NCBI GenBank assembly: GCA_031459765.1
Contig: JAVKHY010000001.1
Location: 124,001 to 188,000 of the forward strand
DNA from: Armatimonadota bacterium
GTDB taxonomy: Bacteria > Sysuimicrobiota > Sysuimicrobiia > Sysuimicrobiales > Kaftiobacteriaceae
Reading direction: 5' to 3'
Length of the DNA: 64,000 bases
Shown here: piece after piece, positions 38,475-46,620 of the stretch
Layout of the letters: each line of letters opens with the position of its first letter
How positions within the stretch are numbered: position 1 is the first letter of the stretch
Notes under the pieces: model-generated
The model's input: only the letters and a program-made list of their open reading frames with translations
Databases searched by the model: none
Told to the model about the DNA's origin: nothing
Made by a program: the position numbers and the translations under genes

Positions 38475-39913
38475 CGCTCCACCACCACCTTCTTCTCGGT
38501 GTAGAACTCCACCGCGTCGCGCCCCTGGCCGTGCAGGTCGCCGAAGAAGCTCTGGTTCCAGCCGGCGAAGGGGAAGAAGGCCATCGGCGCGGCGACCCCG
38601 ACGTTGATGCCGATGTTGCCCACCTGCACCTCGTACCGGAACCGCCGGGCGGCCGCTCCGCTGCGCGTGAACAGGCAGGCCATATTGCCGTAATCCTGCG
38701 CGTTGACCAGGGCGATCGCCTCGTCGATCGTGCGCACGGGGATCAACCCCAGCACCGGTCCGAAGATCTCGGTGCGGGCGATGGTCCCCCCGGGGGGCAC
38801 CTCGTCCAGCACCGTGGGCCGGACGAAGAACCCCTGCTCGCGGCCGGGGATGCGCGCCCCCCGTCCATCCACGATGATTCGGGCGCCCTCCGCCTCGGCC
38901 TGGCCGATCAGCCCTTCGACGCGCCGCTGGCTCTCGGCGCGGATCAGCGGCCCCATCTCCACCCCCGGCTCCAGCCCGTCGCCTACCCGGCGGGAGGCGG
39001 CCAGTGCGGCGACCGCCTCGGTGAACGGCTCCCGCGCCTCGCCGACGACGATGGCCAGCGACGACGCCAGGCAGCGCTGACCGGCGCAGCCGAAGGCCGA
39101 GTCGGCGACCAGCTGGGGCACCGTGGCCATGTCCGCGTCGGGGAGGACGACCACCGGGTTCTTGGCCCCGCCCTGGCACTGGGCCCGCTTGCCGGCCGCC
39201 GCCGCCCGCGCGTAGACGTGTCGCGCCACCGGCGTGGAGCCGACGAAGCTCACGGCGCGGACGAGGGGGTGATCGCAGAGCGCGTCCACGGTCTCCGCCG
39301 CCCCGTTAACCACGTTGACCACGCCGGGCGGAAGGCCGGCCCGCTCGACCAGGGCCATGATCTTCTGCATCGTCAGAGGGACCTTCTCGGACGGCTTGAC
39401 GATGACGGCGTTGCCGCAGGCCACGGCGTAGGGCAGGAACCACAGCGGGATCATCCCGGGAAAGTTGAACGGCGTGATGGCGGCGACCACCCCCACGGGC
39501 TGGCGGAAGAGATGTTCGTCGATGCCGCGGGCCACGTCCTCACTGTTGTAGCCCTGCAGCAGGCTGGGGATGCCGCAGGCCACCTCGACGTTCTCGATTC
39601 CCCGCCGCAGCTCGCCCACCGACTCGTCGTACGTCTTGCCGCACTCCTCGGTGACGGTACGGGCCAGGTCGTCGAGATGCTCCTCGAGCAGGCGTTTCAG
39701 ACGGAACAGGGGCTGGACGCGCTCCGGCGCCGGGGTGCGCCGCCACTCCCGGAAGGCCCGCGCCGCGGCCTGCGCGGCGTGATCCACGTCGGCCGCACTG
39801 GACAGCGGTACGCGGGCGATCACCTCGCCGCTGGCCGGATTGAACACCTCCAGGCCCCGGCCCCCGGTCGCCCTCGTCCACTCGCCGGCGATGTGGTTGA
39901 GGACTTCGTGCAT
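38465..39913 (-). CDS. mmsA: Methylmalonate-semialdehyde dehydrogenase (CoA-acylating)
   Basis: This 482-residue NAD-dependent aldehyde dehydrogenase of the MmsA/IolA branch oxidises methylmalonate or malonate semialdehyde to an acyl-CoA. Recognised parts are the N-terminal [56 protein letters not shown], the nucleophile cysteine in AGQRCLAS near residue 284, and FFGDLHGQG near the C-terminus. It heads the operon with two sugar-type permeases and a binding protein, which fits inositol- or valine-related catabolism (in inositol degradation this enzyme is IolA). Other pathway genes are not in the window. Confidence 0.92.
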   Translation of the reverse strand: MHEVLNHIAGEWTRATGGRGLEVFNPASGEVIARVPLSSAADVDHAAQAAARAFREWRRTPAPERVQPLFRLKRLLEEHLDDLARTVTEECGKTYDESVGELRRGIENVEVACGIPSLLQGYNSEDVARGIDEHLFRQPVGVVAAITPFNFPGMIPLWFLPYAVACGNAVIVKPSEKVPLTMQKIMALVERAGLPPGVVNVVNGAAETVDALCDHPLVRAVSFVGSTPVARHVYARAAAAGKRAQCQGGAKNPVVVLPDADMATVPQLVADSAFGCAGQRCLASSLAIVVGEAREPFTEAVAALAASRRVGDGLEPGVEMGPLIRAESQRRVEGLIGQAEAEGARIIVDGRGARIPGREQGFFVRPTVLDEVPPGGTIARTEIFGPVLGLIPVRTIDEAIALVNAQDYGNMACLFTRSGAAARRFRYEVQVGNIGINVGVAAPMAFFPFAGWNQSFFGDLHGQGRDAVEFYTEKKVVVERWP

Positions 39914-40055
39914 TCCCCGGCCGTCCTTTCAGGAAGCGCGGACCGGCGCGGGGTGGGGCGAAACAGGACGGCGCTGCGCCGGCCTCGGGTGGGTGGACTA
40001 TTCGGCTCCCCGTGGTCCCGTATCCTGTCTGCGGCCGCCCCGCGGAAGCGCCGGA

Positions 40056-40318
40056 CGTACCCGCACCGTCGGCTCCGGCGATGGCATCGCCGTGGTGTGG
40101 ACAGCCGATGGCAAGCCGGTCGCGCAGCTTGGCCCGCACGAAAACGCGTGGATCGCCGTAGAGTGGAGCCCTGACGGCCGGTTCCTCGCTACGGCTCAGT
40201 TCCACGGGAATGTACGGATTTGGGAACGGGGTACCTGGAAGCAACTAGTGCTGCTGCGTGTTCACGCCTCGGCAGGTCTGGTGCGCTGGACGGATGGTTA
40301 CATTGCTGTGGCGGGGGG
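40056..40318 (+). pseudogene. WD40-repeat protein fragment
   Basis: An open plus-strand stretch encodes about two WD40 repeats: VWTADGKPVAQLGPHENAWIAVEWSPDG then FLATAQFHGNVRIWERGTWKQ and a half repeat (LVRWTDGYIAVAGG). No start, signal or full propeller is present; the coding character ends near 40318 after a probable frame change. It lies between the mmsA promoter region and the nuclease island, so it is probably an interrupted relic marking a recombination junction. Confidence 0.6.
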
Positions 40319-40325
40319 CGCATCC

Positions 40326-40613
40326 TCATCGTTCAGATCGTCCACTTGGCACCACACAGAGACGATAGGTTTCATCGAGAGAATGGTCACATCGATTTTG
40401 CCGGCAATCTTTCGAAGCGATCACCAAGGCATAAGGAGAAATCCCTTGCTGGACCCGCGCAAGGGCGTCACGGAAGAGCGAATCACGGATCCCGCCATCA
40501 CCGATCCGACTCTCGATCAGGATACTCTCAGGGACAGATAGCAGGCCGTGCTGCGAAAGCAGGTCGGCGAGAACGGCGTTGAGGACCTCCTCCCGAACCT
40601 CGAACGGCGACAC
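40326..40613 (-). CDS. 95-residue protein coupled to a nuclease-like gene
   Basis: This predicted 95-residue protein starts with GTG only 3 nt after the stop of the nuclease-like gene, so it is translationally coupled. The N-terminal part is helical and acidic (MSPFEVREEVLNAVLADLL). The middle contains ARVQQGISPYALVIASK and the C-terminus is basic. No family is recognised. Its 3' end touches the WD40 fragment, so the reading frame may be truncated by the junction near 40320. Confidence 0.5.
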   Translation of the reverse strand: MSPFEVREEVLNAVLADLLSQHGLLSVPESILIESRIGDGGIRDSLFRDALARVQQGISPYALVIASKDCRQNRCDHSLDETYRLCVVPSGRSER

Positions 40614-40616
40614 AAA

Positions 40617-41078
40617 TCACCTCGGCCGACGGCTACTGGCTCTCGGCTCCGCGAACAACAAATGCCAAGCATCGCGGTAGCGCAAGTCTTTGACTCGCTT
40701 GTAGTTCACGCACGTCACGCTAGGCAACCCCGACCATCGCTCTAGAATCTCGTCGATTTCGCTCGAAGGAACTACGAAGACCTCTGGCGATGCATGGGGC
40801 TCTTTGAATCGATGCTTGTAGCAAACGAGAACGTAAAAGTGAGCAGGGTCCCTCCGCTTGGGAGAGAGTGGCCAGTTGGTCGTATTCTTGAGGGCCTTTA
40901 CGTCAATCGTCACGGTTCGGCCGTCCGCATGATGGGCGCTCAGGTCTATCTCCTTCGTATGACCGAGGGTCAGCGAGACTCGGTGCCCCAGGCGGAGCAG
41001 GGAGGCGGCAACGTAGAACTCCGCCGCCAGGGCGGCAATCTGTGTTTCGCCCCTCGGGGTTCGAAGCTGCTTTGCCAT
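40617..41078 (-). CDS. PD-(D/E)XK nuclease-like protein
   Basis: This 153-residue protein has the layout of a small restriction-endonuclease-like fold. A helix carries Glu20 (ALAAEFYVAASLLRLGH), then EIDL contains Asp45, and TIDVKA supplies Asp59 and Lys61, giving a plausible E...D...DxK catalytic set. The remaining part (FYVLVCYKHR, EVFVVPSSEIDEIL) alternates strands and helices as expected. DNA is the likely substrate, but this is inferred. Its ATG follows a hairpin and CAGGC. The 95-residue gene is coupled to it. Lower-GC codons set it apart from neighbouring mmsA. Confidence 0.7.
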   Translation of the reverse strand: MAKQLRTPRGETQIAALAAEFYVAASLLRLGHRVSLTLGHTKEIDLSAHHADGRTVTIDVKALKNTTNWPLSPKRRDPAHFYVLVCYKHRFKEPHASPEVFVVPSSEIDEILERWSGLPSVTCVNYKRVKDLRYRDAWHLLFAEPRASSRRPR

Positions 41079-41103
41079 GCCTGCCTCACCCCGTCCTTCG
41101 CGG

Positions 41104-41244
41104 TCAAAGCAGAAGCCCCGCCCACCCGGGGGTGAGGCGGGGCTTCCTTGTCGATCCGGCGCTCATGCTCCGACGCATGTTGCTTGGCGGCGCGAGCCAA
41201 TATTCCTCCTCGTCCCCGCAGACGGCACACAGATATGGCGGCAA
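41104..41244 (-). CDS. Possible short CxxC protein
   Basis: An open frame on the minus strand from TTG at 41244 encodes about 46 residues beginning PPYLCAVCGDEEEYWLAPP. A CxxC pair followed by acidic residues looks like a half zinc ribbon. An upstream in-frame stop lies 39 nt before that codon, and a GAGGAGG nearer an ACG codon would suit a longer form with a non-canonical start. The last third lies inside the hairpin at 41112-41146. It is uncertain whether this is translated. Confidence 0.3.
   Translation of the reverse strand: MPPYLCAVCGDEEEYWLAPPSNMRRSMSAGSTRKPRLTPGWAGLLL
41112..41146 (-). terminator. 11-bp hairpin in the nuclease island
   Basis: Arms GAAGCCCCGCC and GGCGGGGCTTC enclose a 13-nt loop. 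On the minus strand it is followed by TGCTTTGA, which is mildly T-rich. It lies between the SNase gene and the nuclease-like gene and probably separates two transcripts. Confidence 0.65.
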
Positions 41245-41381
41245 TCGCTTGCGCTCGTAAGGGTTCGTTGCAGCCTCCTCAGAGGTCCGTCAGAGCTTCA
41301 AATGTCCTCGCGGAGGACCCTTTGAAACGTTGCCAACCGCTGCTTCTCGTTCGACACCCCGGGGCAATCGGAGGCTCGGCC

Positions 41382-41933
41382 TCACCTTCCCCAAAGGCCG
41401 CGCCTCTTCTCGCGGGCCTCCCGCTGACAGGCGAGGAAGAGTTCAGCGTACTTCACATTGGGCGGGATGGTCAGCACCTGAGCGTAGCCCGCCCGCAATA
41501 TCAGCATGTTGAACAGCCTACCATCGAGGAGCCAGACGTAAGCGAGGACGCGACCGTAGCGGTCGCGGACTTGCACGTCCAATTCCAACCCTACCTCTTT
41601 GCCCTGGAGATGCTTCTTCGTGAACTGTGAGGCAAGCCAGCCAAATTCTTGGATGACTTCCTTCGGTACCCCCGACTCGTAAGCATCGCGGTTCAGTTTG
41701 GCGCTCTCGTGGACCTCCGGTGTATCGATCCCGATCAACCGAACGCGCTCCCGGCGGCCGTCCAGCCTCACCTGCACGGTATCGCCGTCCACAACCCACC
41801 CAATCGTGGCCGCGAAGAGTTCTTCGGGCACCGGTGGGTTTTGGCAGGCAACCCGTGCTGCCCCCAAGCGTGAACCCGATAGCGCGAAGACCAAAGTCAG
41901 CGCGACTAGGAGGATTGTTTTCTCGGGTCTCAT
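41382..41933 (-). CDS. Secreted staphylococcal-nuclease-like (SNase) protein
   Basis: This 183-residue thermonuclease-like enzyme has a signal peptide (about 1-26, ILLVALTLVFALSGSRL) and an SNase OB-fold. Conserved parts are DGDTVQVRLDG, RVRLIGIDTPEV with the catalytic Arg and Glu, and a second Arg in DRYGRVLAYVW. The family cuts DNA and RNA with calcium. The substrate-binding Lys/Tyr region VPKEVIQEFGWLA is present. It is encoded in the lower-GC island, 39 bp after the DUF2130 gene on the same strand and may share its transcript. Confidence 0.9.
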   Translation of the reverse strand: MRPEKTILLVALTLVFALSGSRLGAARVACQNPPVPEELFAATIGWVVDGDTVQVRLDGRRERVRLIGIDTPEVHESAKLNRDAYESGVPKEVIQEFGWLASQFTKKHLQGKEVGLELDVQVRDRYGRVLAYVWLLDGRLFNMLILRAGYAQVLTIPPNVKYAELFLACQREAREKRRGLWGR

Positions 41934-41972
41934 CCTCCGCGGTTTGTCCGTGCAGCAGTCATATTGGGGCGC

Positions 41973-43079
41973 TCAGGATCGTAGCTGCACGACCTTTTCG
42001 GCTCCTACATCGCGGACAGGGCGCTCGATTATCGCGCGGATCGATGCGTCGATTGCGCCGCTCTTCTTCAGCAGAGCCTTGTAGGCGGCCTCTCGGCGCG
42101 CCCAAGTCTGCTCATGCCCTCGACGCTCTTTCTGAAGCTCCGTCTGCAGTTTCGAGCTGATCCCGATGAGGTCTGCAAGTGTATCCCGGAACTCCACGCC
42201 GGAGAGGTACTGGTATAGCTCCGCCGTCTTCTGGCTGCGGTCCACTACCGACAGTCCCGCCCTGTGCACCTCGATGACCATCCGCCGCACCACTTCGGCA
42301 AGGTGCAATACTCCGTCGGGATGGATCACCGGGATGCCGTCCTGCAGGCAGAAGTGCCTGTGTTTGCGAGGAAAGACTCTGGTAACGAGGATGACGTGAG
42401 GCGTCCTGTGCGTCTCTTGGGCTTGCCTGGCCTGCGCAACGAACTCGTTCTTCCAATCCTGAGCATCTTTGCACTCGTACACGATCTGTCCAGCAGCTAC
42501 CAGCTGTTCCCCGGTCCGGTATCGCACCGTTTGAATGAGATCTGCGCCAGCGCGGCCCCGTCCGACGCGCTTGACCTCGTCGTCCCGAAACGCCGCTTCC
42601 AACTGGCGCTTCAAGTCTTCCTCGTTGAACTCACCACGGTCGCCGGGCTGAAGGCCATCGAGTTGGCGGCGAAGTCGCTCCGCCTCGGCGCGTTGCCGGT
42701 CCGCTTCTGCTCGTTGCCGTTCAGCCTGCTCCCGGTAGCGCCTGGCGATCACCTCCAGTTGCTTTACACGTCTGTCATCTTTCCTAGCTGCCTTGAGCTG
42801 CGCTTCATACTCCCTGCGCATCTCCACACGCATCTTCTTCCGCTCAGCAGCAAGCTGCGCGCGCATCTCCCGCTTGACCTCTCGCGCAGCCTGAGCCTTC
42901 ACGGCAGCGATCTTCGCGTCATACTCCGCCCGGATCAGCGACCGGGCCTCCTTCTCAGCCTCTGCCCTCAGGCGTCGCTCAAAGCTTGCCTGCGCACGGT
43001 ACAGGTGCGCAATCGCCTGTTCGTTGACCAAGGGCTGACCACAGAAAGGACACCTCCTAGGTGCGGTGGGCTTGCTCAT
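41973..43079 (-). CDS. DUF2130 coiled-coil, PD-(D/E)XK-like protein
   Basis: This 368-residue protein has a CPFCG motif (Cys10, Cys13) at the N-terminus, then a long charged coiled coil (about 30-140) rich in Arg, Glu and Ala, and a C-terminal DUF2130 domain. The domain contains GADL (Asp180) and YECKDA (Glu202, Lys204), an arrangement of D...ExK like restriction-type nucleases, followed by TPHVILVTRVFP. GGGGAGG precedes the ATG. The family has no established role. Its position with an SNase and another nuclease-like gene suggests a nucleic-acid task, possibly defence or repair. Confidence 0.85.
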   Translation of the reverse strand: MSKPTAPRRCPFCGQPLVNEQAIAHLYRAQASFERRLRAEAEKEARSLIRAEYDAKIAAVKAQAAREVKREMRAQLAAERKKMRVEMRREYEAQLKAARKDDRRVKQLEVIARRYREQAERQRAEADRQRAEAERLRRQLDGLQPGDRGEFNEEDLKRQLEAAFRDDEVKRVGRGRAGADLIQTVRYRTGEQLVAAGQIVYECKDAQDWKNEFVAQARQAQETHRTPHVILVTRVFPRKHRHFCLQDGIPVIHPDGVLHLAEVVRRMVIEVHRAGLSVVDRSQKTAELYQYLSGVEFRDTLADLIGISSKLQTELQKERRGHEQTWARREAAYKALLKKSGAIDASIRAIIERPVRDVGAEKVVQLRS

Positions 43080-43449
43080 CGAGATCCTCCCCTTGCTACG
43101 GATTCCTCCGGTCGTCCGCGCTGCGCGTCGATTCTGGTTTCGCGCTGGCCTGATGCTGCACAATTTAAGCACATCTAACACTAGCTCACTTCCTGCATCA
43201 GTCAACTTGTTTACTACCCAATTGGCGCCGATTGGAGACAGCGTGCAGCTACCTAATGCGGGAGAACCCGCACGAGAGGTGCTCGCGCAGATGCCGGGGT
43301 GCTGGCCCCTGTTGAGCCGAATCGCTTACGATGACATAGGGCTTCACTCAGGAACTACGCTCTCAACTCCGAGACAAGCAGTCCATGGGTCCAAGCAGGG
43401 ACCCCGCAAAGGGGAATGCGCGAAAAGCCTTGATAGACGCGGGGGTTCG
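43080..43449. other. 370-bp lower-GC intergenic stretch, no gene seen
   Basis: This region between the DUF2130 gene and tRNA-Val contains no supported ORF. It holds the likely DUF2130 promoter at 43178-43205 and small GC-rich hairpins (for example GGGTCC/GGACCC near 43387-43402) that may end the tRNA-Val transcript. Confidence 0.5.
43178..43205 (-). promoter_or_regulatory. Putative promoter of the DUF2130 gene
   Basis: On the minus strand TTGACT (43200-43205) and TAGTGT (43178-43183) are 16 nt apart. The leader would be about 90 nt. This is the most AT-rich part of the intergenic stretch. Confidence 0.4.
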
Positions 43450-43525
43450 TGGTGGGCGGTGCAGGACTTGAACCTGCGACCTCATGCGTGTGAAGCATGC
43501 GCTCTAACCACTGAGCTAACCGCCC
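43450..43525 (-). tRNA. tRNA-Val (anticodon CAC), CCA encoded
   Basis: The minus-strand sequence gives a complete cloverleaf: acceptor GGGCGGT/ACCGCCC, D stem GCTC/GAGC, anticodon stem CATGC/GCATG around TTCACAC, T loop GGTTCAAGTCC-type and encoded CCA. The anticodon CAC reads GTG. Its 3' end faces the nuclease island. Confidence 0.96.
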
Positions 43526-43536
43526 CGGGCAGAGTC

Positions 43537-43566
43537 ATTATAGGCCCGCGTCCCGAGGAGCGTCAA
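43537..43566 (-). promoter_or_regulatory. Sigma70-type promoter of tRNA-Val
   Basis: On the minus strand TTGACG (43561-43566) and TATAAT (43537-43542) are 18 nt apart, ending 11 nt before the tRNA 5' end. Confidence 0.8.
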
Positions 43567-43592
43567 TCAACCTCCCAGAATACCCGATCGGC

Positions 43593-44303
43593 ATGGATCA
43601 GGAGTTCGCAGCCCTGGCCGAGACGATCAGCGCCTGCCGGCTGTGTCCCCGTCTGGTGCGCTACCGCGAGGCGGTGGCCCGCAGGAAGAAGCGGGAGTTC
43701 GCGCACTGGACGTACTGGGGCCGGCCCGTGCCGGGCTTCGGGGATCCCCGGGCCGAGGTCCTCGTCGTGGGGCTGGCTCCGGCGGCGCACGGGGCCAACC
43801 GGACCGGCCGGATGTTCACGGGAGACGGCTCGGGGCACTGGCTGATCCGGGCCCTCCACCGCGCCGGGTTCGCCTCCCAGCCCACCTCGACCCACCGGGA
43901 GGACGGATTGCGCCTGCGCAACGCCTACCTCACGGCCGCCGTGCGCTGCGCGCCGCCGGACAACAAACCGCTGCCCTCGGAGTTCGCCCGCTGCGCGCGC
44001 TACCTGCGGCAGGAACTCGACCTGCTGACACGGGTGCGGGTCGTCGTCACCCTCGGCCAGATCGCGTACACGCGCTTCCTGGCCCACGCCGCCGAGCGCG
44101 GTTACGCCGTCCCCCGTCCGCGCCCGCGCTTCGCCCACGGGCTGTCCATCGTCCTGCGCCATCCCGCGGGGCAGACGCTGCGCGTCATCGCCTCCTACCA
44201 CCCGAGCCGGCAGAACACGCAGACCGGAAAGCTCACCGCCCGGATGCTGAACGCGATCTTCGCCCGCGCCCGATCCGCCCTGCAGGACGACTGGCGTGGA
44301 TAG
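43593..44303 (+). CDS. Family 5 uracil-DNA glycosylase (UdgB type)
   Basis: This 236-residue iron-sulfur uracil-DNA glycosylase removes uracil and other deaminated bases. Cysteines 15, 18, 119 and 134 would bind the [4Fe-4S] cluster. Motif 1, GLAPAAHGANRTGRMFTGDGSG, lacks the polar Asp/Glu of family 1 and 4 enzymes, as known for family 5. The second motif, YHPSRQNTQTG, is complete. The family is common in thermophilic and GC-rich prokaryotes. Its end overlaps the next start by 8 nt. Confidence 0.92.
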   Translation: MDQEFAALAETISACRLCPRLVRYREAVARRKKREFAHWTYWGRPVPGFGDPRAEVLVVGLAPAAHGANRTGRMFTGDGSGHWLIRALHRAGFASQPTSTHREDGLRLRNAYLTAAVRCAPPDNKPLPSEFARCARYLRQELDLLTRVRVVVTLGQIAYTRFLAHAAERGYAVPRPRPRFAHGLSIVLRHPAGQTLRVIASYHPSRQNTQTGKLTARMLNAIFARARSALQDDWRG

Positions 44304-45756
44304 GAGGGCCTGGATCACCCTCCTCGTCGTGGTGGCGGGGACTACGGCAGGTCGTCTGTGGTTGGCCTCCGCCCTGCCGCTGGTGGACGACGAAGCCTAC
44401 TACTGGGCGTGGGCGCAGCGCCCGGCCTGGGGCTATCCCGACCATCCTCCGGCCGTAGCCGGGATGATCGGCGTGACGACCGCGCTGTTGGGCGACACCC
44501 CGCTCGGGGTCCGGTTCGGGGCGGTGCTCCTCGCCGCGGGCACGACGGCGCTGGTGTTCGCTCTCGGGCGGATGATGTTCGGCGCCTCCGCCGGCCTGGT
44601 CGCCGCGATCGGCTTTCAGCTCATCCCCTCGTTTACTCTGGGCAGCCTCTTCGCCTTCCCCGACGCGCCGTTCATCTTCTTCTGGATCCTCACCTTGTGG
44701 GCGTTGTGGCGGGCCCGATCTGCGGGCCGCCCCCTGGACTGGGTCCTGACCGGCCTGGGCGCGGGGTTGGCGATGCTCAGCAAGATGACGGCGGTCTTCC
44801 TGCTGATCTCCGTCGCCGGCTTCCTGCTGGGTGCGCCTTCGGAGCGGCGGTGGTTCCGGCGTCCAGAGCCCTACCTGGCCGCCGCAATCGCGCTGCTGGT
44901 GCTCCTGCCGTTCCTCTCGTGGAATGCGACCCACCACTGGGCCACCTTCCAGCGGGCCCGGGCTCCGCTGGCCTGGATCCGCACCGACCTGCCGGCGCTC
45001 AGCGCCGCCGCCTTCCTGGCCGCGCAGCTCGCCTACTACGGCCCCGTCACCGCGCCCCTGCTGGTGGCAGCCCTGGCCGCCTCGGCCGTCCCACGGCGGC
45101 GGGATCCGCGCCACCTTTTCCTCCTCTGGAGCGCCCTGCCCCTCATGGGCGTGACGTGGGCGGCCAGTTTCGACGGCATCCCCAAACCGCACTGGCACGC
45201 GCCGGGCTTCCTGGTCGCCCTGATCGCCGCCGGGGCGCTGTGGGCGGAGGTCCGGACGCGCCGCCCGTGGCGGATCACGGCGGGCGCGGCCGCCGCCGTG
45301 AATCTGGCCGCCGTCGCCGCACTCGCGGCGCTCCCCTTCCGGCCGGACTACGCCGGCGCCGGCCAGCTGTGGGGATGGGACCAGCTCGCCGCCCGTCTGC
45401 AGCCGCTGATGGAGGCCACGCCGGAGCGGCCGGGGCGCTTCGTCATGACGGCCGCCTATCAGACGGCGGGGCAGATCGAGTACCACCTGCGGCGGCGCTA
45501 CACCGTGGCCACCCCCAACGAAGGAGGCGACGCCTACGACCTCTGGGTGCCGGCCCAACACCTGATCGACCGGAACGCCGTCTACCTCAACGACCTCCGT
45601 GCCCCGCCCGGCGTGCCGTTGGCGCGCATGTTCCGCACGGTGGAGCGGCTCCCGGACATCGAGGTCGTGCTCCACGGGCGGGTGGTGCGCCGTTTCGCCG
45701 TCTACCGCGGCCTGGGGTTCCGCGGCGTGCCCCGGCCGGCCGCAGTGCCCAGGTGA
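44296..45756 (+). CDS. GT39-like membrane glycosyltransferase
   Basis: This 486-residue membrane protein has about ten hydrophobic segments. The N-terminal loop LVDDEAYYWAWAQRPAWGYPDHPP holds the DDE-type acidic pair and the YPDHPP motif of the ArnT/PMT (GT39, GT83) family, which moves sugars from polyprenyl carriers to lipid or protein acceptors on the outer face. A second acidic FPDAPF loop follows at about residue 122. The start is GTG, overlapping the glycosylase gene. Its 3' end overlaps the convergent DUF488 gene by 55 nt. Acceptor is unknown. Confidence 0.88.
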   Translation: MDRRAWITLLVVVAGTTAGRLWLASALPLVDDEAYYWAWAQRPAWGYPDHPPAVAGMIGVTTALLGDTPLGVRFGAVLLAAGTTALVFALGRMMFGASAGLVAAIGFQLIPSFTLGSLFAFPDAPFIFFWILTLWALWRARSAGRPLDWVLTGLGAGLAMLSKMTAVFLLISVAGFLLGAPSERRWFRRPEPYLAAAIALLVLLPFLSWNATHHWATFQRARAPLAWIRTDLPALSAAAFLAAQLAYYGPVTAPLLVAALAASAVPRRRDPRHLFLLWSALPLMGVTWAASFDGIPKPHWHAPGFLVALIAAGALWAEVRTRRPWRITAGAAAAVNLAAVAALAALPFRPDYAGAGQLWGWDQLAARLQPLMEATPERPGRFVMTAAYQTAGQIEYHLRRRYTVATPNEGGDAYDLWVPAQHLIDRNAVYLNDLRAPPGVPLARMFRTVERLPDIEVVLHGRVVRRFAVYRGLGFRGVPRPAAVPR

Positions 45757-46277
45757 CGGTCGTAGATCACCCGGGTGCCCTCCAGACGGGCGAAGGAGGT
45801 GAGGGCGTGCCGCCGGACTTGATCCGGACCGAGGAGGTGCATGACCTCGACCCCGCGGGCGACCAGGGCGTCCGCGATGAGCTGGCGGTGACACCGCCAC
45901 GGCGCCGCTTCGGCGCACATCAACGCCACCGTCTCCGAGGCGGCCAGGGCGATGACCTCGTCCAGGGCTCTGCCGAAGGCCGGCGTCTCCATGTGGTCCG
46001 CGTAGCCGCGGAACCCTTCGCTTCGCCACCCGATGTGCGGCGAGTCGGGCCGGGGCCGGCGCCAGCCCCCCAGATCCTTGATGTGGAGGTAGCGGATGCC
46101 CGACGCTTCCAGCGCGCGGGCCAGCGCCTCCCGGGCGAAGTGGGGATGGCGGCGAGAGCCGGGGGCAACCCGCACGTCCACCAGACAGGTCACGCCCTGG
46201 GCGCGCAGGAGCTCGAGGAACGCATCCAGCGTCCGCGTGGAATGTCCGACGGTGGCTACGCGGAGGGGGGCCTCCAT
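45702..46277 (-). CDS. DUF488 family protein
   Basis: This 191-residue protein is a single DUF488 domain. Diagnostic segments are VATVGHSTRTLDAFLELL, LVDVRVAPGSRRHPHF, YLHIKDLGGWR, the MCAEAAPWRCHRQLIADAL stretch with Cys and His, and VMHLLGP. The family is widespread and of unknown function. The ATG is inside the end of the upstream membrane gene (22 nt overlap), so the two are coupled. A long antisense frame further upstream is ignored. Confidence 0.88.
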   Translation of the reverse strand: MEAPLRVATVGHSTRTLDAFLELLRAQGVTCLVDVRVAPGSRRHPHFAREALARALEASGIRYLHIKDLGGWRRPRPDSPHIGWRSEGFRGYADHMETPAFGRALDEVIALAASETVALMCAEAAPWRCHRQLIADALVARGVEVMHLLGPDQVRRHALTSFARLEGTRVIYDRHLGTAAGRGTPRNPRPR

Positions 46278-46606
46278 CCCGCCCACAGACCCAACATGCC
46301 GAGCAGCAGGTGCAGCACGTTGTCGAAGGGGTTCACGCCGTAATCCAACAGTCCGTAGAAGTCCCGGGTGAAGAGTCCGGTCAGCCCGGTCGCGGCAAAG
46401 ATGACTCCGGCGACCGCCGCCCACCCCCGGGCCTGGCCGCGGCCAGCCCGGCCCGCCCACACCAGCGTACCTCCGACCAGCAGGCGGAGGGCGTCGATCG
46501 GAAACTCCGCGTTCAGCACGAGCAACATCCGCCCGGCGAACAGGCCGCCGATCCCGAGGGCGACGAGGGCGGCGCCGCCCCACTGCGCATACGTCCGCGC
46601 CGGCAT
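46256..46606 (-). CDS. Small DUF4383-like membrane protein
   Basis: This 116-residue protein has about four hydrophobic segments and an overall layout like DUF4383 membrane proteins. The segment GLTGLFTRDFYGLLDYGVNPFDNVLHLLLGMLGLW is characteristic: a conserved DNVLHL stretch precedes the last segment. A longer frame upstream is rejected as antisense of low complexity. It overlaps the DUF488 gene by 22 nt. Function is unknown. Confidence 0.75.
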   Translation of the reverse strand: MPARTYAQWGGAALVALGIGGLFAGRMLLVLNAEFPIDALRLLVGGTLVWAGRAGRGQARGWAAVAGVIFAATGLTGLFTRDFYGLLDYGVNPFDNVLHLLLGMLGLWAGWRPPSA

Positions 46607-46620
46607 CGGGAGGCTGGCAC

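Noticed and set aside
35292-38504. 1,070-codon plus-strand open frame
   Set aside because: It is antisense to the ABC transporter genes with repetitive His/Gln/Asp composition and no recognised fold.
43206-43525. tRNA-Val as an integration site with direct repeat
   Set aside because: No duplicated tRNA 3' end was found by eye at the other edge of the island and there is no integrase gene; kept only as a possibility.
43066-43845. Plus-strand open frame containing a VQDLNLRPHACEAC-like stretch
   Set aside because: That stretch is a translation of the tRNA-Val gene, a known annotation artefact.
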